Shown here piece after piece: positions 1 to 8,294 of a DNA stretch of 12,410 nt. This DNA comes from Ophiostoma sp. CBS 140.51 (Eukaryota; Ascomycota; Sordariomycetes; Ophiostomatales; Ophiostomataceae): positions 1 through 12,410 of the forward strand of contig JANSLP010000549.1 in assembly GCA_029298735.1 (NCBI GenBank). The letters are read 5' to 3'. Within the stretch, counting starts at the first letter, position 1, and every line of letters starts with the position of its first letter. The translations under genes and the position numbers were made by a program. The notes under the pieces are model-generated. The model saw nothing but the letters and a program-made list of their open reading frames with translations. It made no database searches and had not been told where the DNA came from.

Positions 1-735
1 TTTCTTCATCATCCCTTCTGACCTAGGTCCTCTCTAGCACACAGGAGCCAAGTAAGTACATACGGGTGTAGATTATGATAAATGTGTGTCCGGCAGCAAG
101 AGGATTGCGGCTCGATGAATGTCGCGACGCGCTTCTCGTTCTTGCAGAAACGAAATGAAGAAGAAGGACCTCACCCTCACCATCTGATGAACCTCACAGA
201 AAAAACGCCACACCACGAGGGTGTAACGGTTCTCTGTTTCTCGCTTAGATACTGTACCAAGACCAAGATCAAAGAAGTGTCTTGTCATTTGTCATATCTC
301 GTCGTGTCTTTGACGGTCAGAGATACACGGTGCACAACACGAGACAGATCTATGCGAAACGTTCATTGACAGAAAATGTTCCGTCCGATTCGGCACGCGT
401 CAAGGGAACACGCGGTTTGAGACGAGACAAGTAAAGAACGAACGATGAAAGAAAAAGAGAAACCGGCCGTGACTGGATTAAAACTTCACAGCATAGCAAA
501 ACCATCAAGTGTAGAATTGGGAAGTAGTTGCGGAGGGAGACCATGAGCGAAACCAGATCAAGACACGTGTTTCCGGGCAAACATCACCTCTTTTATGATA
601 CATCATCCTGTTTCGCTCTACGTCACCGTGTATCAAAGAGAAAGGTTGTGCCTCTTCCATCTCAAACTCATGGTCGCACGAACCATAGAAGCTACTCGGC
701 ACTGGTGATATATGTTCACAGTTCAAAAACTCCCA
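1..735. other. gene-free 3' flank of the cyclase gene
   Basis: I see no gene here. Reading frames on both strands are short, overlap one another and give no recognisable protein motif. The right edge must contain the 3' untranslated region of the minus-strand cyclase gene, whose stop lies at 738-736. I did not find a clear poly(A) signal, which is usual for fungi, where these signals are loose. No tRNA, repeat array or long inverted repeat was noticed. Confidence 0.6.
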
Positions 736-1922
736 TTAAAAGATGGCAATGGCGTTCGGAGGACTCGCTACGCCGCCGGGCACCCGCAGCGGCACACTCG
801 CAAAGAAGAACGTCCATCTGTTGTGCGCCACACACTGCTCGCGCAGAGCCTCGAGATCAAACATCTCGCCAATCGGCACGCCCCAGCCCGCCAGCAACCA
901 CTGGTGCACCAGTCCGCCGCCCTGCATCTCCTCCTCCCAGATCTCGCCCTTCCACGCCCCTCCGGGCCGGACGTGGTCGCCGTACACGGGCGTCTGCTCC
1001 ATGCCCACAGCGTCGCTGGCCAGTGCCGCGCAGTTGGTCTCCCAGAGCCACTGCAGCGTGGCCTTGGTTGGGGAGAGGCCCATGAACGCCGGCACCTCGC
1101 GCAGCGGCAGTGCCTTTTGCTCTTCCTTTGTGAGCGCGTCGTAGGCGGCCGTGAAGCCGATACGGATCAGGACAATATCGCCCGGTTCAAAGGTGATGCC
1201 TTGCTCGCGGACGACGTCCTGCAAGTGCTCGACGGGGATGCCGGTGCAGGAGAAGTGGTCGAGCTTGATGCCATGGCGCTCCGCATACCCGGCGTAGTCG
1301 AGCAGGACGCCACGGCCGACGATGCCGCCATGTGCAACCCATGCTGCAGGCCAGAGCCGGTATATTAGATCACGTTCGAACACAAACATTTCGATGGAGC
1401 TTCTAGGAGTGACAGCACATACCATCGATGCCCAGCACATCAGAGGATTCGACCTCTTCTTGGGTCTTGTTGTTGTAAAACACCTTTGCTTTCTGATAGC
1501 CTGCACCATTATCAGCTGGCGTCCATAGTGGGTATCAGAACGGCAACATCCTAGTACAGCTCACCATAGTGCCGGAACCCATCCCACTGGCTGCTGCACT
1601 GCGTGTTGAAGATGAGGGCATCGTCATTGACCACTCGCTGGTCCTCTGTCTCCTCTGTTGTGCGAAGTCGGCTCTCAATCGTATGCTGGAACGCCTTGCG
1701 GCCGAAGCTCGGAAAGTACGGCTTGTTGAGCGGCCAGTCCAACGACACACGAGCACCCGAGCGGATCTGGGATGCTGCAGCTGCAGTAACAACCTCTGGT
1801 GTCAACATGCTGAGAGCGCCGAGAGCGTCGTCGGCGCCGGCGTAGAGACCCCACGCGTTGCCGGCGGGTCCATTCGGGTCGAGCGGCAAGGCTGAGAACG
1901 GGGGCCGGGGTGGAACAGGCAT
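736..1922 (-). CDS. cyclase / kynurenine formamidase-like protein (three exons)
   Basis: The spliced gene has exons 1922-1565, 1500-1423 and 1343-736, giving 1044 bases and 347 residues, a normal length for fungal members of the putative cyclase family (PF04199). Enzymes of this fold are metal-dependent amide or ester hydrolases; bacterial KynB opens N-formylkynurenine, but the substrate of the fungal proteins is not settled. The start ATG at 1922-1920 has A at -3 (AAACAATGCC). Visible family motifs are QCSSQWDGFRHYGY at residues 108-121 (split by intron 1), the block AWVAHGGIVGRGVLLDY from residue 146, and the C-terminal HNRWTFFFASVPLRV block. Aligned by eye to the canonical HxGTHxDxPxH metal site, residues 108 and 112 are Gln instead of His, while D114 and H118 remain. 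Splicing joins Gly120 and Ala146 in frame. There is no signal peptide or membrane segment, so it is probably cytosolic. Family assignment is confident; substrate is unknown. Confidence 0.9.
1344..1422 (-). other. intron 2 of the cyclase gene (79 bases)
   Basis: The donor is GTATGT at 1422-1417 and the acceptor is CTGCAG ending at 1344, with a CTAAT branch-site match upstream of it. Splicing joins GIDA to WVAHGGIVGRG, the expected order in this family. The unspliced frame of exon 3 happens to remain open backwards through this intron, so a naive single-frame call would mis-start the protein inside it. Confidence 0.87.
1501..1564 (-). other. intron 1 of the cyclase gene (64 bases)
   Basis: The donor is GTGAGC at 1564-1559 and the acceptor is GTGCAG ending at 1501. 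A CTGAT branch-site match precedes the acceptor. Without splicing, the frame of exon 1 runs into TAG at once. Removal restores Gly-Tyr-Gln after the WDGFRHY motif, which fits the family. Confidence 0.87.
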
Positions 1923-2418
1923 TGTTTATGACGAGTATAGTCAACAAGGTGCAGCAAAAGCCGTAGTTGTATCAATCCAAGGCGATAGCTAGAGATTTGT
2001 CCAAAAGGACTGGGTTTGTCGTGCAAGGTCGTGATATCGTTCGATTTAGTGTTTGTGAGGTCAGCACGTCCTCTTCCTGACATCTTTGAAAACATCGGGA
2101 TCGAGCACTGCGTCATGACCTTCTCTGCACAAGCTCAGGGTCAGAAGAGGGGTTCGTCTGGAGAAATCCGGGGAAGTTGAATCTCCGCAATTTGTTGTTC
2201 GGTGTCGAAAACACTTTGGTCTAGTCGCCTCTCTCGCGTAAGGGCTTCCGAGAAAAGGATGGGGTAAATAAGACGGCCAAGCGGCTAGTCGAGACAGCTT
2301 GCACCCCCCAACTTTTCAGGTGTGGACAATTCGTTTTCAGATATCGACCCGATTTTGATTTCTTCTTTGGGGAAATGAAAGGTTTCGAGAGGCAACTCCA
2401 TAAGGCGTTCAGGGATTA
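1923..2418. other. intergenic stretch upstream of the cyclase gene
   Basis: This lies between two minus-strand genes and should hold the promoter and 5' leader of the cyclase gene as well as the 3' flank of the RNase H-like gene. I saw no strong TATA box; a weak TATTTA on the minus strand lies near 2270. There is no supported ORF, RNA gene or repeat. Confidence 0.5.
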
Positions 2419-3684
2419 TCACGTCGGATATGGGCCGGTGTTGAACGGGCTCGGCTGCCGCGTCGCACGCTGAGCCGCCGCCTCCAGCTTTGACCCGAAC
2501 CGGTTTCTAGCCGTATAGAAAACGCTTGTCTCGCAGCCTGCTGCTGCGTACTCGCCCATGACGGCGCTTATGCGCTCCCATAAGTCGCGGTTTGGCACGG
2601 GGTGGTTGGACACAGTGTGCCACTGCCTAATCTTCCATTCGCGAAGCCAGCTCGTCAAGCCCTTGGCCATGTAGTAGGATGCAGTTGAGATGACCAGCCG
2701 ATCGACGCCGTCTTCCTTGGCCCAGTCACAGTACTCAAGGGCTGCAAGCGCGGCACGGAGGTCGGCGCGGTTCCGCGAGGCAAGGTGCGGTTAGCCGTCG
2801 AGGCCGACTGGTTCAAGCTGGCCTGACACGACGCCATCGGGGCCCGGCTTGTGCGCAAAAGCCCATCCGGCAACAATGTTGCGGCCGCCTGCCGTCGCCT
2901 CGCTCAAACCAGTACCGGAGACAGTCTCGCCCGCCCCGGGGTTGCTGCTATCTACGGGAAGGATGAGCGTCTTTGAGTACGTAGCTGAAGGCGTACGGCT
3001 TGAGCATGGTAGGGATGCGTGATATCCTGTCGCAAGCTTGTTGGTGAGTTGGATCAACGCTTTTGAGCGCGAGAACATTGTTGCTGTCCAGATGCCGCAT
3101 TTTCCATTGCCCATGACCTTTGCTGCAACCGGTTTTGCCAGTACATCTGGGGTTGCCTGAGCTGGTGGTGTCGGTGACAGGTGTGCTTCGGCATCAATAT
3201 CTTCCGCCGGCACGCGTGTCTTTTGCCGCTTGCGTTGTTCTCCGGCGTCATTGTCGCTCGCAGCAACAGTGGCCTGTGGGATGGAGGTTCGCTGGCGAAG
3301 CGGAGTCCCCCTCAAAGGAGATGCCGTCCTCCGTAGTCCTTGGCTGACGGCTGCATCGCTCCATGTCGCGTCCAAGACATCGCATACAGAGCTCGAGGTC
3401 GGCAACCGGACTTCTTGGCGTCCGGCCGAGGATTCGCCTCCCACAACGACGCGCACCCGTAATATCAACGAGAGCTCTTGTGGCCTGCTGGCGGCACCTC
3501 CGGGTTGGCGTCCGAGAATGCGTCCAGCGTCAACTGGTTGCACTGCCGCAAGAACATTTGGCCTGCTGCCGTTGCCGCTTGGTGGCGCAACATGCAAGTC
3601 GACTTTGAAGTGCGCTGGCGGAAGTTGGGCTGGATGGTGGCCAACAAAGGGAACCGGCTTGCCGGAATGCGTTCGCTTTGGCAT
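2419..3684 (-). pseudogene. RNase H-like protein gene with internal stop
   Basis: From ATG 3684-3682 the frame is open for 297 codons, hits TAA at 2793-2791, then continues in the same frame for 123 codons to TGA at 2421-2419. Protein similarity continues across the stop: before it, the ILPVDSS and AGWAFAHKPG blocks; after it, NRADLRAALAALEYC, DRLVISTASYYMAKG and PVPNRDLWERI, the order of a fungal type-1 RNase H domain. RNase H enzymes cut the RNA strand of RNA-DNA hybrids using four acidic residues. Here the first Asp is present (about residue 245), the Glu of NRAE is Asp (308), the Asp of the ATDSEY-like motif is Ala (335), and the last Asp appears to be Glu (401). The N-terminal 240 residues look disordered and include a basic RKRQKTR cluster at 151-157. 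No usable intron removes the stop: the first acceptor after it would also delete NRADLRA. The same frame is open upstream to 3843 without an ATG, so a lost or unrecognised first exon is possible. A non-catalytic domain may predate the stop. Confidence 0.72.
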
Positions 3685-3912
3685 GCCGACAGGATGAGCG
3701 TTTAGCTGCGCCAAGAGTTGAGGCGCGACAATCAGGGGAATTGGCTTGAAACTAAATGTCTTGCGCAGAATGCCGATATCGAATGCTCCTCCGTCAAATA
3801 TCACGATGACATGTGAAACGATGCTCCAAGAACGCAAAAAGCTTTACACAAAATCAATAAAGGATTTACTCTGCCTTCTTGAGGAAGTCAAACCGATATT
3901 TCCTCGCAATGA

Positions 3913-4173
3913 TTATGTGGGTCTTGTCACACGGGCTTTGCACCATAACGCGTCAAGCTCTCGACGATGACAGGCAGCTACGCGAGCCAACCAATTTTCC
4001 CCGAAATGGTCGAGGTAGAGGGTAGCTTTCAGCTCATCTGCGGCGCAGGCAGCTAGCAGCTGTGCAGCCTGTCAGGCAACGGGCCTGCTTTTGACATGTT
4101 CCGTGTCGGTAGTGCCGCCTGTGCTTAGAATAACAACTGTGCGTCGTGCAGAATAGATTACTCTGTTTCCAAG
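3913..4173 (-). other. possible gene relic with internal stop
   Basis: One minus-strand frame is open from 4173, is broken by TGA at 4074-4072, and continues to TAA at 3915-3913. The second part reads like protein (for example AADELKATLYLDHFGENW and ACHRRELDALWCKARV), but I do not recognise a family. No ATG-initiated gene model fits. It could be a relic exon of the neighbouring broken gene or a chance frame; the evidence is only its protein-like appearance and its position among other broken minus-strand frames. Confidence 0.2.
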
Positions 4174-4475
4174 TCAACGCTCGCCGTATTTTCTTTCAAG
4201 AGTATTGGCATCTCGATGAGGGATACTTCGTCTAGAAAAGTGCGTGACATTTTGCCTGAAAGATCGTTCAACAGCAGTTTATGATTGGCACATAAATAGT
4301 GCAAAGATTTTGGCAGAGCGGTATTGTGCTCCACGTCCTCGATTTTCCTTCCTTCTTCGGCATGCATTTCACCAAACTCTACGAGGTGGATGTCGAAGGT
4401 GCAGATCGATTGTCGACAAAGAGAGGCGTCCACGAATACAAGTGAGATTCTTTGTACGAAATAGGGCCAGACCAT
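4158..4475 (-). CDS. unrecognised 105-residue ORF, possible relic exon
   Basis: This ATG-started frame encodes 105 residues, beginning MVWPYFVQRISLVFVD and ending LKENTASVDLETE. It has no domain I recognise and no transmembrane segment or signal peptide that I can defend. It sits in a different frame from the similar ORF just upstream (4489-4824) and I found no convincing intron joining the two. Codon use is not obviously that of the nearby splicing-factor gene. It may be a fragment of a decayed multi-exon gene or a chance ORF. Confidence 0.22.
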   Translation of the reverse strand: MVWPYFVQRISLVFVDASLCRQSICTFDIHLVEFGEMHAEEGRKIEDVEHNTALPKSLHYLCANHKLLLNDLSGKMSRTFLDEVSLIEMPILLKENTASVDLETE

Positions 4476-4488
4476 AATAACAACGCTA

Positions 4489-4719
4489 TTATTCAGCGGG
4501 ATATGGGTAAGGCAAGTCTGCTTCCATGGGACCGGGGTTAAACACCGGCTTATGTTCCTGGCTGCATGCCGTCTTGACGACGTGAAAGATCATGTATTCC
4601 CAAGTAAGGAGTACTTTTTCAAATGCCCGTAAAGCATCTGGCATTCTTGAATGAAGAATATTTGAGTTGCAGATGTTACCCTGATCGTCAAGCAACACTC
4701 CCTTTGATGTGATGAACAT
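4489..4719 (-). CDS. unrecognised 76-residue ORF, possible relic exon
   Basis: ATG at 4719 opens a 76-residue frame that looks protein-like: GVLLDDQGNICNSNIL, PDALRAFEKVLLTWEYM and a proline/tyrosine-rich end PMEADLPYPYPAE. The same frame is open further upstream to 4824, just after TAG at 4827-4825, adding 35 plausible residues without another ATG. No family is recognised. It lies on the same strand as the broken RNase H-like gene and may belong to the same decayed locus. Confidence 0.25.
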   Translation of the reverse strand: MFITSKGVLLDDQGNICNSNILHSRMPDALRAFEKVLLTWEYMIFHVVKTACSQEHKPVFNPGPMEADLPYPYPAE

Positions 4720-4824
4720 CTCCCTCGAAGGAAAGGGTTCAACCAGAAGAGTGAGAGAATTGAAAAGGGAAAGACGAAAAAATTGATGTTCAGGGATGAG
4801 ACTGACCGTGTCGAGACGGACTCC

Positions 4825-5172
4825 CTAGCTGCATGCCGGATAGCCGTGTTGACCCTGGATGAGGGAGAACAGAGTGCGAGGGACAGTGACAAAAAAGCCG
4901 GTAAAATGGCGGGCTAGCAATCTAAACACGCACCACCAGCCAGGACGGGACAGCCATCTTCCTCCACTTCTCCGCTTTCTCTTCCACATGGATTTCGTTG
5001 GCTCTGGTAGCTTGCTGGGGAGAAATAATGGGTTTTTCTGCACGTCGTACCCTGAAATTTTCGAAATTGTCGCCCTAGAAAAAGGGCAAGGTGGTCTGGA
5101 ACATGCTGTGCGAACAGCCTTCTGGGCCTGGTCTGGCCATTCGGCGCCAACGATGCGGGACGACGTCATCGG
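4825..5172. other. intergenic sequence, no supported gene
   Basis: Overlapping frames exist on both strands (for example plus 4859-5386 and minus 4825-5193), but they contradict one another and carry no recognisable motif. I see no RNA gene or repeat. Confidence 0.4.
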
Positions 5173-5874
5173 GTGTCCGCAAGGGGCTTTCAAATTTCTG
5201 GTTCCGCACTGGCCTGGCCCTCTGTGTCAGGATTCAGCCGTGGCCTCTCGTGTGCCAGGCTGGGTTGGGACAGGACTCGTGGCCAGCAGACCTTCTGCCT
5301 TGCTGACAAGCGAGAGACAGTCTGCCGGGCCCCCTTTTTGGCAATTTGTCGTCGTTTTTGCGATGGAGAAGAAGCACAGGAAATAAATCTCGCGCATTCT
5401 CCCTTAATCACTTCATCCCATACCAGAGAAAAGGTCCTTCCGAGCCTTCTTATCGAATGCCATATTCATAGTGTGCTTCGTAAAAGAACGGACAAGGAGC
5501 CCTGCTCAGTTGGTGAGATTCAATGGCTTGTAGAATGTCGAGCCCTTGATGTTTTTTTGCAACCAAGTCCTCCTTTTTCCCATTCTCCTCGGTCGATCGG
5601 CAAGATCGGCATGGTACAATTCATGTGTACCTGGAAGAGGTTGAGAGCGAGGTACTCCGGACGACGTCCTTGCATTGCTTTGCTGGGCAATATGAACAGG
5701 AGAGTTTGGAGGACAGAACGCAAAACACAAAACGTAAAAACGCGAGGGAAAGGGTTTGTGAACCTGCGTTCTGTAACCCTGGTTGTCAGGTTCAGTCCCG
5801 GCCGGGTGCCATTGAAAAAAAAAAACGCACTGACAATCGCGTGTCGTCAACAGCCCCATCTCCCTGTGAAATAG
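5173..5874 (+). other. long stop-free frame without a credible start
   Basis: This plus-strand frame has no stop for 233 codons, but it opens at GTG; the first ATG is at 5611, leaving only 87 residues. The translation is rich in Arg and Cys and shows no domain. An A11 run at 5815-5825 lies inside the last part. I judge it more likely to be non-coding or a relic than a gene. Confidence 0.15.
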
Positions 5875-6685
5875 GTTAATCAATCAAGCGAATACAGCCG
5901 CCACGGCCCGCTAAGACAAATGGAAAGAAAGAGACAGAAAGTAGCGCAGCAGAATGCTAGATGGGGGGCCCGTTCTCGTACTGTGATTCTCTCAGGGACT
6001 CTCAGCACACTCGTAAAAGGGTGGGGATGGGAAAGGGGAGAACTAGGCCAGCCTCAATGCTGCTCCATTCTCAAGTGCGTGATTGTCGCGATCGGGTGGG
6101 TTGTCAAGCGCCATTCGCTTTCTTTTGGGGGACTGCCCAGCGTGTCTGGCATCCTCGTTTTTGTCGTATTTTACGTCCAAACGGCGTCATCTGGGTCCTT
6201 CCTCGCTTTCGTCCCCTATTGTTGCGGGCCTTCAACTGGATCCCGTCCAACTGATGCTTGAGAGAATGCGGTAGCGATCAGCAAAAGACTAGATTTCTAT
6301 GGAACTGGCTCCTATAAAAGGACGCTGTCTCGAAGACCGCGTCCACTGGCGTGAGAAAATGGTCGAGAATGGGTATCAGAGGCGAGCTGAATTTCAACCT
6401 CCGCGTTTCGTCCAGTAGGTCCAGCACTGGCGTCCTGCAAGTTTGTCGTTGCCCAACCCTATTTGTGAGATTGTGCTGTCGTTTCTTGATTTTAGCTTTC
6501 GATATGTGATGGAGTAAGACACGGCCGGTGTTCTAGCCCCCTCAGCTCGTTCTTTCCCGCCTCGTTTTTCTGCCTCGCTTTGCGTCTCTCCCCCTCTTCT
6601 CGTGTCTCTCCATGAGAGGAAGGGTTCTTGCATCTGTTCCCAAAGCCTGTTTTAGCAGTTGCACAACATATGGTGGACGAGAAAA
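5875..6685. other. intergenic sequence, no supported gene
   Basis: Only short overlapping frames are present on both strands, none with a recognisable product. An isolated TATA motif is listed separately. I see no tRNA, snRNA or transposon end. Confidence 0.45.
6313..6320 (+). promoter_or_regulatory. isolated TATA-box match
   Basis: The sequence TATAAAAG is a perfect match to the eukaryotic TATA box on the plus strand. The nearest ATG downstream (6359, in good context) opens only a 19-codon ORF. I compared the following 100 bases with what I remember of U6 and other spliceosomal RNAs and saw no match. It may drive an unannotated transcript or be a chance match. Confidence 0.2.
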
Positions 6686-6733
6686 AGAGAAACAGAGAAA
6701 CAGAGAAACAGAGAAACAGAGAAACGGAGAAAC
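6686..6733 (+). repeat. six tandem copies of an 8-base purine-rich unit
   Basis: The unit AGAGAAAC repeats six times with an exact period of 8, seen in the C positions 6693, 6701, 6709, 6717, 6725 and 6733. The last copy has one change (GGAGAAAC). Purine-rich sequence continues on both sides. This is a short minisatellite-like array in non-coding DNA. Confidence 0.95.
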
Positions 6734-7144
6734 AAAAAGAGGTGAAAAGCGCCGAGATACTTACGAGCACTCATTGCATGTGGTGCAGAGAAAAGCAGAT
6801 AGGCGGAAAGGCCGTGCTCAGAAGATGATGAAGCATGGGGGACAGTATGTGCTTGAACGGGGAGGCGAGGGAGAGTCGTCTTGCATGACCTGTTGCAGCA
6901 GATGCCTCACGATAATTTCGTGGGGATGCTTCAAACCTGGGGAGAGCTCAAAAAGTTGTGATGAACAGTTCCATATTCTGGGAGTCCAGACTCCTGTCCG
7001 AATCTAGAAAGAGCTTCGGACTGCGGACTACTTTATTGTGAACCCAAGCACCTGCCGTCTAGGATGTATTTTTGAAGCCGACACGAAAGGGGAAGGCGTT
7101 ACTGTGTATGTGTGCCCGCCGACCGGCGAACGTGGAAAGAAGCA
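6734..7144. other. intergenic sequence upstream of the Prp24 leader
   Basis: No supported gene. It contains the hairpin pair listed separately. The promoter of the downstream Prp24-like gene may begin in this stretch, but no core element stands out. Confidence 0.4.
6980..7021 (+). other. two adjacent perfect hairpins
   Basis: The first hairpin pairs GGAGT (6981-6985) with ACTCC (6990-6994) across the four-base loop CCAG, and G6980-T6995 can extend it as a wobble pair. The second pairs GTCCGAA (6996-7002) with TTCGGAC (7015-7021) across a 12-base loop. They follow each other almost without a gap. No T-run follows, and no known RNA family is recognised. Confidence 0.6.
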
Positions 7145-8257
7145 TGGCAGTTTGTAAAACGATAAGACACGCCTCGCACACAAAAAGTAGGTGCGCTCCT
7201 GTCGCCGCCAATAGAAGGGCCCTCGCACTCTGTCACTACGTCAGAAACATCCGATATTTTGGGTTTTTAGAGTGCACCCGTTGCGGCTTTCAGGGCCAAA
7301 AGGGAGCCCGCTGGAAGAGGCCGCACGCCCCTGAGGCACAATTCTCGCCAGTTACGTAGACGCCCCGCTTGCGCCCGCTCTGTTGCTGGTCGGGAAATAC
7401 GCTGCCCACCGAAGAACCCACTTTGGTTGGCAGGAGCCCACTTTTTGCCTGCCAATCCGCTGCGCTGGAACTCGCTCCAGCAGTTTTCTTTTGCTAACAC
7501 AAATAAAGCACCGCGCGGACTCAGACAGCGCCGCCAGGAAAGAACGTCCCAAGAAGCCAAGGAAAACGGGCTGCACCTCCACCCATCGCAACAAAGAAGC
7601 TACACAACACACCAACACACGGAAGCAGGAAGGAGCGAAGGGGACCACGAAAAATCTCCATCCACCAGCCAGCTCTGCACTCATTCACCATTCCCAAACC
7701 CCGACCACCAGGCCACCAGTCGCGCCTTCCCTTCACTCTCCACGACAAGGCAGAAGGCAGGCTCCATCAGTCATACACTACCCATCTTCGCGCCTTCCTC
7801 AATTTTTTTTTCTCTTTCTGATTGGTGTCGCGGCCCATCCTTGCACTTGCATCTTTTTGTTCCCTTCCATCTCTCGCCCTTTCCTGACTGTAGCTGCCAG
7901 TCAGCCAGCAACACGCATCGCCATCAGTCCTTGTTTTCTTCGCCAACTCTCGCCTCCTTGTGCTCAAACAAACGCTCGGCTACCATCCACTAGCAGCGCC
8001 GCGCGCCCACCTCCAGCTAAATCTAGGAGGACAGACTTTTCACAACGCCGCCAGCCATCAAAGATCAAAGACGACATATCGACAAAGCGGAAGGCTACTT
8101 TTTCTACGGTTTTTGAGCCTTTCGCGTCATCTTGTTATCTCGTCATCTTGCCAGCTACAAACCTCACAAACCATACAAATCCCTCTCTCGGTTCATCCTG
8201 CGAGTCCAAACCGATGGTCCCAGACTCTGCAGCCACCGTTCTCACGCCTCCGTCAAG
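7145..8257 (+). promoter_or_regulatory. probable promoter and long leader of the Prp24-like gene
   Basis: This stretch precedes the Prp24-like start. Its second half is pyrimidine-rich, including a T9 run at 7803-7811, and an ATTGG (inverted CCAAT) lies at 7821-7825. The plus strand contains no ATG from 7145 to 8213, while the minus strand contains about 20, as expected if most of it is transcribed as a 5' leader. A GTAGGT donor-like site at 7187-7192 and several CTRAY plus AG combinations mean a leader intron is possible, but none is compelling. The transcription start cannot be fixed from sequence. Confidence 0.55.
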
Positions 8258-8294
8258 ATGGCCAGCCCTCCCCCTTCCGCCCCTTCGCCTGTAG
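8214..8294 (+). promoter_or_regulatory. overlapping upstream ORF in the Prp24 leader
   Basis: The only ATG of the long leader is at 8214-8216. It opens a 26-codon ORF in another frame that ends with TAG at 8292-8294, past the Prp24 start at 8258. Its context is weak at -3 (C) with G at +4, whereas the main start has A at -3 and G at +4, so leaky scanning would be expected. Such an overlapping ORF would lower translation of the main frame if the leader includes it. Confidence 0.6.

Noticed and set aside
712..1368. 218-codon plus-strand frame
   Set aside because: It is the antisense shadow of cyclase exon 3, whose minus-strand translation carries clear family motifs.
1344..1509. cyclase start inside the second exon/intron region as an uninterrupted 257-residue protein
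   Set aside because: That frame starts inside intron 1 and reads through intron 2; the spliced model restores conserved motifs and the family length.
3230..3697. 155-codon plus-strand frame
   Set aside because: It lies antisense to the disordered part of the RNase H-like gene and has no recognisable motif; the minus-strand frame is supported by the domain that follows it.
5780..5825. possible tRNA or tRNA-derived SINE end: GGTTCAGTCCC followed by an A11 run
   Set aside because: The B-box match is poor, the T-arm stem does not pair, and no A box or acceptor stem is visible upstream.
6321..6460. spliceosomal U6 or other snRNA gene after the TATA motif
   Set aside because: None of the conserved snRNA blocks that I know is present in the following sequence.
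8132..8257. 42-residue N-terminal extension of Prp24
   Set aside because: It begins with TTG and has no ATG; 8258 is the first in-frame ATG and lies in strong context.
7383..8294. 303-codon plus-strand frame before prp24
   Set aside because: It opens with TTG and has no ATG until 8214. The lack of stops follows from the pyrimidine-rich composition, and the translation has no domain.
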